64,000 nt of DNA. It comes from Shouchella clausii. GTDB lineage: Bacteria; Bacillota; Bacilli; Bacillales; Bacillaceae_D. The DNA lies in NCBI RefSeq assembly GCF_002250115.1, contig NZ_CP019985.1, forward strand, positions 2,356,001 to 2,420,000, in the 5' to 3' direction. Both the position numbers and the translations under genes were made by a program. Below, in pieces: positions 58,108-64,000 of the stretch (position 1 is the first letter of the stretch; each line of letters starts with the position of its first letter). The notes below the pieces were generated by a model. The model searched no databases. It had not been told where the DNA came from and saw only the letters and a program-made list of their open reading frames with translations.

Positions 58108-59014
58108 ATGTTATTTGTGGAGCCGACTCTATTGTAATCACTTCTTTCAAAGCAGCGACCGACTCTTTAAAAAACAGAATCGCATCGTTTTCCCACAGGT
58201 GCTGGTGATATACGAAATAAATTTGCCGCTTTAATCGGTTGTCATCTAGTTCCGTGAAAGCGAGATGGTCTTCGTTCTCGATTAGGCGCTTGGAGATGAG
58301 GGCGACGGCTTGGCCGAATGACAGCATTTTGATAATCGTTGAAACGGAGTCAAGCTCAATTAAATCCATCTCTTCATCACGGCCTTTTAACCATGTTTTG
58401 GAGAAGTGTTTAGTCGAGCTTGACAGTGTGTGCACGAGCAGACGTTGTTTGCTTAAGTCGACTTCTGCCGTTGTCTCCACTTTGGAAAAAGGGTGGTCTT
58501 TGCTGTAGGCAAGCACCAGTTCATCGCAAGCAAATGCCTCGTAAACTAGCTCTTTTGCTTGGCTGCTTGTTTCCATTATTAAGCCAAAATCAAGTTCTTG
58601 GCGGACCAGTTTTTGCTCAATTTCAGGTGCGGTTTTTACGTCTAGTGATACATTGATGCGCGGGTAACGCTCGGCCATTTTGTGGATCAGCTCTGGCATA
58701 AATAGTTGTGCGGGCACGCCGCTTGCTCCTAACTGTAGCGAACCAGCTTCGCCCTTTTTGAATTGAAACAAGGCATGTTCTAATTTTTGGTTTGTTTGGC
58801 TCAATTGCTTTGCGTAGTGGTAGAGGATCTCCCCTCCTGGCGTTAGCCGATATCCACCGGCATTCGTGCGAAACAACTTAATGCCGTATTCTTTTTCAAG
58901 TGAACGGATATGAAACGATACGGTGGGGGCGGACAGTTTTAACTGCTGAGCAGTCTCGGTCATTTTTTTCGTTTCGACAAGTGTTAAAAAGACGTCCAGC
59001 TTTTGAATGTTCAC
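58106..59014 (-). CDS. LysR-family transcriptional regulator of the adjacent ABC operon
   Basis: 302 residues. Winged helix: IQKLDVFLTLVETKKMTETA, QQLKLSAPTVSFHIRSLEKE, YGIKLFRTNAGGYRLTPGGE. Ligand domain: LQLGASGVPAQLFMPELIHK, QELDFGLIMETSSQAKELVY, IIKMLSFGQAVALISKRLIE. Divergent from the ATPase gene at 59152; the space between contains TTAACGTTAA (59081-59090) within a T-rich run, a possible LysR-type site. It likely activates the importer operon when its ligand is present. Confidence 0.87.
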   Translation of the reverse strand: MNIQKLDVFLTLVETKKMTETAQQLKLSAPTVSFHIRSLEKEYGIKLFRTNAGGYRLTPGGEILYHYAKQLSQTNQKLEHALFQFKKGEAGSLQLGASGVPAQLFMPELIHKMAERYPRINVSLDVKTAPEIEQKLVRQELDFGLIMETSSQAKELVYEAFACDELVLAYSKDHPFSKVETTAEVDLSKQRLLVHTLSSSTKHFSKTWLKGRDEEMDLIELDSVSTIIKMLSFGQAVALISKRLIENEDHLAFTELDDNRLKRQIYFVYHQHLWENDAILFFKESVAALKEVITIESAPQIT

Positions 59015-59080
59015 TTTATCACCTTAACGTATTTTAGATTTTTTCTAACTACACGATGATTTTCGCAGATTTATTTTAAT

Positions 59081-59090
59081 TTAACGTTAA
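59081..59090. promoter_or_regulatory. TTAACGTTAA palindrome in the LysR / ABC divergent region
   Basis: A perfect ten-base palindrome; CTTAACG occurs again upstream in the LysR leader (about 59023-59029). Candidate binding site for the LysR protein. Confidence 0.35.
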
Positions 59091-59151
59091 CGGAAGATTA
59101 ATCATGTCTATACATTCGGCTCCTATACTCAGTAGTTGAGGGGAGGATTCC

Positions 59152-60129
59152 ATGAACATTACCTTAAAAGGGATTGAGAAAGCATATGGATCATTCCAAG
59201 CTGTAAAACCGCTTGATTTAACAATCGAGGACAGGTTTGTGACAATTCTTGGGCAATCAGGGTGCGGAAAAACAACTTTGCTTAAAATGCTTGCTGGCCT
59301 GACCGAGCCAACGGCGGGAGAGTTGTTTTTCGATGACCACCTTATTTTCTCGAAAGCAAGGAAGACGAATGTCAAACCGAATAAACGAGGCATTGCCATG
59401 GTATTTCAAGACTTTGGTTTGTGGCCCCATATGACTGTGTACGACAACATCGCCTTCGGTTTACGCAACATACGTTCAAAGAAAGATAGGCGCGATGCAG
59501 TGAACGAAGCGTTAATAAAAGTAAGGCTCGAAGATAAAGCGACTAAAAAGCCAGGCGAACTATCCGGAGGGCAACAGCAACGTGTTGCGTTGGCAAGGGC
59601 GATTGCGGTAAATCCAAAGCTGATTTTATTTGATGAAGCGCTCAGTGCCCTTGATGCGATCTTGCGTGAGCAGATGCGGGAAGAGATTTTGGCGATTGTC
59701 CAAAAAATTGGCGCGCAAGCGATTTTTGTGACACATGACCAAACAGAGGCAATGGCCATGTCAGACATGATGATCGTGATGGAAGCAGGAAATGTAGTTC
59801 AAACAGGGCGACCTGAACACATTTATCGATCTCCCGCACACGCTTATGTCGCTGATTTTATCGGCAAAGCGAATTGGATGAAAAGCCAAGAGGGGATGAT
59901 TAGACCTGAGCGCATTTCTTTGCAGCCAAAAGAGCATGCACGCGCTCAAACAGGGCACGTCCGCAAAAGCTTATTTACAGGAGACCGCTATTTGATTGTG
60001 GCTGAAGTTAATGGCCAGCATTGGCAATTCTATGATCAAAATCCTCATGAAACGGGTTCCTCTATTACGTTGTACGTACAAGAAAGCGACATTCATTATT
60101 TCCATAAACAGGAGGCTTCTTCATTATGA
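59152..60129 (+). CDS. ABC transporter ATPase (iron/putrescine/2-aminoethylphosphonate type)
   Basis: 325 residues. Walker A GQSGCGKTT, Q-loop VFQDFGLWPHM, signature ELSGGQQQRVALARA, Walker B LILFDEALSALDA and H-loop FVTHDQTEAMA. After about residue 240 a TOBE-type domain with MIRPERISLQPKEHARAQTG. The DFGLWPHM sequence and the neighbouring fused permease place it in the FbpC/AfuC/PhnT group. It energises the importer encoded by the next two genes and overlaps the binding-protein gene by four bases. Confidence 0.93.
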   Translation: MNITLKGIEKAYGSFQAVKPLDLTIEDRFVTILGQSGCGKTTLLKMLAGLTEPTAGELFFDDHLIFSKARKTNVKPNKRGIAMVFQDFGLWPHMTVYDNIAFGLRNIRSKKDRRDAVNEALIKVRLEDKATKKPGELSGGQQQRVALARAIAVNPKLILFDEALSALDAILREQMREEILAIVQKIGAQAIFVTHDQTEAMAMSDMMIVMEAGNVVQTGRPEHIYRSPAHAYVADFIGKANWMKSQEGMIRPERISLQPKEHARAQTGHVRKSLFTGDRYLIVAEVNGQHWQFYDQNPHETGSSITLYVQESDIHYFHKQEASSL

Positions 60130-61154
60130 AAAAAACAACAATCGCTCCAATAGCCGGCATCGGAGCTGCGCTGTTTCTTCTTAGTGCATGCGGAGCAGAG
60201 GCAGGCGGGGAAGGGAACACAGCAACTGAAAGCACGTCCTCTAATGAAAAACAAAGCATTACGGTGTATTCGGCTGGGCCTGAAGGGTTGGCTGAAGACA
60301 TTAAAATCGCTTTCGAAGAGGAGACTGGCATTCAAGTTGACATGTTTCAAGGGACGACGGGGAAAATTCTTTCCAGGCTTGAAGCGGAGTCTAACAATCC
60401 CGTTGCCGATGTGGTCGTCCTTGCCTCAGTACCGTCAATGGAAGGGTTAAAATCAGAAGGGATGCTCCAGCCTTATGAAGCCAAAAACGGCGAACTTATG
60501 AACCAAGAATGGAGCGATAGCGACCATTATTATTATGGATACAGCGCTTCCGCTCTTGGGGTAGCTTACAACACGAATCAAGTCGACAATCCTCCTGGTG
60601 AGTGGACAGACTTTAGTGACCCTGAGTGGGCCAATCGGGTGACGATGCCTGATCCGACTTCCTCTGGTTCAGCAGTTGACTTCTTGTACGGGTTAACGAG
60701 CACAGAAGCGGACGGATGGGAATGGATTGAAGGTTGGATCGACAATGGCTTGCTTGTCGCTGGGGCGAATAAAGAATCCCTTGATGCGGTCATCACTGGC
60801 GATAAAGACGTCGTTGTGTCAGCGGTCGATTATATGGCGTACAAAGCGAAAGCGAGCGGTGAGCCGATTGAGATTTACTACCCTGAAAGCGGGACGGTGA
60901 TCAGTCCCCGTGCAGCTGGAGTATTGGCCGATGCCACCAATGTCAGCGGCGCACAAGCATACATCGATTTTCTCCTTTCCGATAAAGCGCAGCAGCTCGT
61001 CGCCGATGCCTATCTTCTGCCAGGCAATGAAGAGATTGCGTTAAGCGACCGCGCTTCGCTAAGTGAAATTCCTGTACTCCCAGTTACGTGGGAAGGAGCG
61101 GAAGAAAAGCAAATTGATACATTAAATGAATTTACGTCAAAGTTGCAGCAATGA
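60126..61154 (+). CDS. ABC transporter substrate-binding lipoprotein, FbpA/AfuA/PhnS type
   Basis: 342 residues with signal peptide and lipobox FLLSACG. Mature part: QSITVYSAGPEGLAEDIKIA, FEEETGIQVDMFQGTTGKIL, VADVVVLASVPSMEGLKSEG, SSGSAVDFLYGLTSTEADGW, GTVISPRAAGVLADATNVSG. These fit the class of binding proteins for Fe(III), 2-aminoethylphosphonate or thiamine. YSAGP and the missing paired Tyr ligands make iron less likely; phosphonate or organophosphate is an inference from the MBL partner. Overlaps the ATPase gene by four bases. Confidence 0.87.
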   Translation: MKKTTIAPIAGIGAALFLLSACGAEAGGEGNTATESTSSNEKQSITVYSAGPEGLAEDIKIAFEEETGIQVDMFQGTTGKILSRLEAESNNPVADVVVLASVPSMEGLKSEGMLQPYEAKNGELMNQEWSDSDHYYYGYSASALGVAYNTNQVDNPPGEWTDFSDPEWANRVTMPDPTSSGSAVDFLYGLTSTEADGWEWIEGWIDNGLLVAGANKESLDAVITGDKDVVVSAVDYMAYKAKASGEPIEIYYPESGTVISPRAAGVLADATNVSGAQAYIDFLLSDKAQQLVADAYLLPGNEEIALSDRASLSEIPVLPVTWEGAEEKQIDTLNEFTSKLQQ

Positions 61155-61167
61155 TGGAGGATTCATA

Positions 61168-62826
61168 ATGGTTGTCAGGAAACACATTTCGTTTGGCGCA
61201 TTGCTCATATTGCTTGCAGCATTGGCGGCAGCGCCGTTGTTTGCGGTATTCGTACAGACATTTTTCCGAGATGGCTCGTTTTCTCTCGATACGTTTTTGG
61301 CTACGCTACAACATGGCCGAGTTCTGTCAACGATGCGCCATTCGTTTTTGCTTGGTTTGTATGTAATCGCCGCAACGACGTGCATCGCCCTTCCTCTTGC
61401 GTTAATCCGAACCAAAACAAGGCTGGCCAAGCACGATTGGCTAGATCTCGTCTTTACGATTCCATTTATGACGCCTCCTTATATTGGTTCCATGGGCTGG
61501 ATTCTGTTTATGCAAAACAATGGCTATTACGAGCAGCTGTTTGCAACAGCAGCGCCGTCATCGTTTTTTAGCATAGCGGGCATGGTTTTTATTATGAGCA
61601 TGCACTTATACCCGTTTTTGTATTTGATGCTAAAAAATGCGCTAGTCCGAATGAATGGTTCTTTTCAAGACGCAGCGCTCGTATATGGGACGAACCCAAT
61701 CAGCAACTGGATCCGTGTTGTTCTGCCATTGCTCTTATCCAGCTACGTAATGGCGGCATTGCTTATTTTTATTAAAACATTAGCGGAGTTCGGCACGCCG
61801 GCGACATTTGGAAAACGGATTGGCTATCCTGTTTTCACAACGGAAATCCATCAATACTTGTCCCGTTGGCCTGTCGATATTCCAGCAGCAACGTCGTTGT
61901 CATTTGTGCTATTAGGTGTGTGCATGGCTGTTTGGTATATGCAAAGTCTTGTTAGCCAGAAATTTGCATACGGCATTCATTCTGGCAAGTCGTCTATGCA
62001 AACAAGACAAGTTGAATCGTGGCCTATCACTGTTAGTGCTTATGTGTTTACGGGCGTGATTCTGCTGTTATCGATCGGCATTCCGTATTTCTCGATTGTC
62101 GCCACTTCACTGCTCGATGTCCGCGGCGATGGGTTAAGTTGGTCAAACCTTACGTTTGGTCATTACGTAGAGCTGTTTTCATTCCAGTCATCTGGCTATC
62201 ACGCTTTTATGAACAGCGTTGGGTTTGCGTTTGCTGCTGCATCAATTGCCTCGCTGCTTGGTTTCTTCACGGCGTTGTATGTTAAAAATGCTTCTTCTAA
62301 GCGGCAGAAACTAATTGATTTGACAAGTTTGTTGCCAAATATTGTGCCAGGCATTGTCTTTGTTGTTGGCTTGATTTTATTTTGGAATGCAAGTTGGCTG
62401 CCAGCCACTGTCTACAATACGAAATGGATGCCGATTCTCACGTACATTGTTTTGTTTTTGCCTTACTCGGTCCAGTACACAAAGGCAGCATTATCACAGC
62501 TCGACCAATCGATTGACCATGCCAATTCCATTTATGGGCCGACGGCAGCGAGTATTCTTGTGCGAGTATGGCTCCCCCTTCTCGCACAAGGTGTTTTGGC
62601 CGGATGGATCATGACGTTTATTATTTCGATGCGCGAGTTAGTTGGTTCGCTTTTAATTCTTCCACCATCTGTTCAAACAGGCGCTACGTTTATTTACAGC
62701 CAATTTGAACAAGGAAACGTTTCCCTCGGGATGGCGATGGCTGTGGTGACCGTATTAATGACAGTCGTGTTTTTATATGTGGTCGAATGGCTGCAGCGAA
62801 AGGCGCTCGTAAAGCAACATGGTTAA
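61168..62826 (+). CDS. ABC transporter permease, fused double-domain FbpB type
   Basis: 552 residues from ATG 61168, eight bases after GGAGG; the longer upstream frame overlaps the binding-protein gene. Two homologous six-helix halves, each with an EAA-like loop: QDAALVYGTNPISNWIRVVL in the first and DHANSIYGPTAASILVRVWL in the second. Both halves of the channel are thus one polypeptide. It is co-transcribed with the ATPase and binding protein and overlaps the MBL gene by eight bases. Confidence 0.93.
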   Translation: MVVRKHISFGALLILLAALAAAPLFAVFVQTFFRDGSFSLDTFLATLQHGRVLSTMRHSFLLGLYVIAATTCIALPLALIRTKTRLAKHDWLDLVFTIPFMTPPYIGSMGWILFMQNNGYYEQLFATAAPSSFFSIAGMVFIMSMHLYPFLYLMLKNALVRMNGSFQDAALVYGTNPISNWIRVVLPLLLSSYVMAALLIFIKTLAEFGTPATFGKRIGYPVFTTEIHQYLSRWPVDIPAATSLSFVLLGVCMAVWYMQSLVSQKFAYGIHSGKSSMQTRQVESWPITVSAYVFTGVILLLSIGIPYFSIVATSLLDVRGDGLSWSNLTFGHYVELFSFQSSGYHAFMNSVGFAFAAASIASLLGFFTALYVKNASSKRQKLIDLTSLLPNIVPGIVFVVGLILFWNASWLPATVYNTKWMPILTYIVLFLPYSVQYTKAALSQLDQSIDHANSIYGPTAASILVRVWLPLLAQGVLAGWIMTFIISMRELVGSLLILPPSVQTGATFIYSQFEQGNVSLGMAMAVVTVLMTVVFLYVVEWLQRKALVKQHG

Positions 62827-63922
62827 AGTAACGGCGTTAGGGGGAGTCGGCGAATACGGTCGCAACTGTTTTTTGCTTAAAGAGGAAGCGACCAATCAAA
62901 CGATTTTGCTTGACTGCGGCGTCAAAAATGGAAAACCAGAACAATTTCCTGCAATTACTGAGCAACTAGCTTCTACCATTGATGTTGTGTTTATTTCCCA
63001 TGTTCATAACGACCATGTCGGCGCTTTGCCATTGCTCGCAGCAAAAGGATTTACGAAAGAGATATGGCTGAGCGAGGCGAGCCTTGCCCAGATTGAACCG
63101 ATTAAAAGCGTCTGGCGCAAGAAAGCGGATGTTTCGCCGTATTCAAGCAGTGATGTTGACAAGCTCCGCTTCCAATCGTTCCCTAGCAATTCAAGAGGGA
63201 AGTGGACGAAACTATCCGATCACTTGTCTTTTACATGGGGGTATAGCGGCCATATGCTTGGTAGCGTTTGGTATGTATTACAAGTCGGAAAACACATGAT
63301 TTTCTTTTCCGGCGATATGTCACTTGAATCGCCGCTGCTTGTAACGGATTACCCTAGAAAAATGGGTTACGACGTCGCTTTGCTTGATACGGGCCATAGC
63401 GGCATCACGATGCCAAGGGAAAAGAGTATGGAAGCGATTCTTGCTTCCGTGCATGACCCTGCTAGACGTTATACGATTCCCGTTTCGATTTCAGGCAAAG
63501 CGTTTGACTTAATGTACTTGCTCTATACGAACCTACCAGACAGAATCTTTTTTATTGAAGCTTCTTTTGAAAAAAGCGCACATCTTTATTTGCAGTTTGG
63601 CGATAACATCAACAGTGCTCAGCAAGCTGCTTTTAAAAAAATGTTGCAAAGCGAACGGGTTCAGTTTGGTTTTGAGCCAGCAGACCAACGGCCAGGCATT
63701 TATATTTCTGAACAGCCTGTTGTTGGGTGTGTCCCGATTTCAACGAGCGATTTGGCTGCTCAATCTTTTTATAAATCCCATCCTGATCTAGCTGACACGC
63801 ATAATTTGCTTAAGTTTGTCAAAGCGAAGCAGTACCTTTTCTTTCACAGCAGGCAGAAAGACTTGCGCCATTTGCTTTCGCAGATTCCTCATTATCAATC
63901 AAAACATATTGGAGGCGTATGA
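62819..63922 (+). CDS. Metallo-beta-lactamase-fold hydrolase (beta-CASP-like layout)
   Basis: 367 residues. MVKVTALGGVGEYGRNCFLL and ILLDCG open the fold; the metal motif is HVHNDHVGAL at about residues 61-70. Then FTWGYSGHMLGSVWYVLQVG, IFFSGDMSLESPLL, LLDTGHSGITM give the remaining ligands. The GHMLGS and FSGD arrangement resembles the CPSF/RNase J branch, and a C-terminal SRQKDLRHLL replaces the usual last motif. In this operon, with a transporter for a small organic anion, it may hydrolyse an imported phosphoester or act in regulation; not certain. It overlaps the permease gene by eight bases. Confidence 0.8.
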   Translation: MVKVTALGGVGEYGRNCFLLKEEATNQTILLDCGVKNGKPEQFPAITEQLASTIDVVFISHVHNDHVGALPLLAAKGFTKEIWLSEASLAQIEPIKSVWRKKADVSPYSSSDVDKLRFQSFPSNSRGKWTKLSDHLSFTWGYSGHMLGSVWYVLQVGKHMIFFSGDMSLESPLLVTDYPRKMGYDVALLDTGHSGITMPREKSMEAILASVHDPARRYTIPVSISGKAFDLMYLLYTNLPDRIFFIEASFEKSAHLYLQFGDNINSAQQAAFKKMLQSERVQFGFEPADQRPGIYISEQPVVGCVPISTSDLAAQSFYKSHPDLADTHNLLKFVKAKQYLFFHSRQKDLRHLLSQIPHYQSKHIGGV

Positions 63923-63924
63923 CA

Positions 63925-64000
63925 ATGAAAAAAACGATGGCTGTTGCCGCTCTTGCATTGGTTGCCGTGTTTGCTGCTGAAAGCAGCGCACAAGCCAATA
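63925..64000 (+). CDS. Start of a secreted protein (truncated by window end)
   Basis: ATG 63925 follows GGAGG (63911-63915) and overlaps nothing; the preceding stop is at 63920-63922. Residues visible: MKKTMAVAALALVAVFAAES then SAQAN, a classic signal peptide with cleavage near SAQA. It belongs to the importer operon; identity is outside the window. An extracellular phosphatase or similar would fit but cannot be shown. Confidence 0.7.
   Translation, partial: MKKTMAVAALALVAVFAAESSAQAN

Noticed and set aside
1-64000. CRISPR arrays, tRNA, rRNA and prophage
   Set aside because: No regularly spaced repeats, no cloverleaf or rRNA-like sequence, and no phage structural or integrase genes were recognised.

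Overview
The window looks like chromosome from a low-to-moderate G+C, alkaliphile-type member of the Bacillaceae. Shouchella (Bacillus) clausii or a close relative is my guess from gene content and style. It rests on recall of the families and was not checked against a database. Signs pointing that way are strong AGGAGG-type ribosome sites, TTG/GTG starts, CcpA-type cre sites, a LtaS-like enzyme and many Bacillus-type carbohydrate ABC importers. I see no rRNA, tRNA or CRISPR array.

Layout. 0-5 kb: end of an acetyltransferase gene, then a TetR-controlled operon (NCS1 permease, DUF917 protein, hydantoinase/oxoprolinase-like protein). 5-9.9 kb: housekeeping and orphan genes, including a YpgQ-like HD phosphohydrolase, a second-type histidyl-tRNA synthetase behind a His-codon leader peptide and terminator, a membrane protein that looks like an M50 protease without its catalytic residues, a GlsB-type protein, a 48-residue orphan and a frameshifted acetyltransferase. 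9.9-11.8 kb: a complete class C-type group II intron placed just after a terminator. 11.8-18.6 kb: XRE-cupin regulator divergent from AzlCD across a perfect palindrome, a CcpA-site-bearing sugar ABC importer, a pentapeptide protein and HtpX.

18.6-27 kb is visibly more A+T-rich and forms one coherent locus: TauE/SafE exporter, GntR regulator, glucose-family PTS IICB, a cytosolic sulfamidase-like sulfatase, PTS IIA, a NanE-like epimerase, an aerobic formylglycine-generating enzyme and a LysR regulator. I read it as PTS uptake of a sulfated (probably N-sulfated) amino sugar, desulfation inside the cell, and export of the released sulfur anion. 27-35.8 kb: a secreted amidase, a tightly packed three-gene operon (PlsY paralogue, acetyltransferase-aminotransferase fusion, LtaS-like enzyme with Ser for Thr), a serine hydrolase with a leader layout suggesting translational attenuation, PhzF and a DCC protein.

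35.8-52.2 kb is a carbohydrate region with three AraC regulators, four Gfo/Idh/MocA dehydrogenases, two xylose-isomerase-like epimerases, a GH88 hydrolase and two ABC importers. No ATPase gene accompanies these importers or the one at 13.7 kb, so a shared MsmX-type ATPase elsewhere is expected. 52.4-58 kb: VOC and Nudix proteins, a secreted beta-helix protein, an EamA exporter behind a promoter and leader terminator, and a TetR/DUF5367 pair with a perfect palindromic operator. 58.1 kb to the end: a LysR regulator divergent from a complete ABC importer (ATPase, binding protein, fused permease), a metallo-beta-lactamase-fold protein and the start of a secreted protein cut by the window end.
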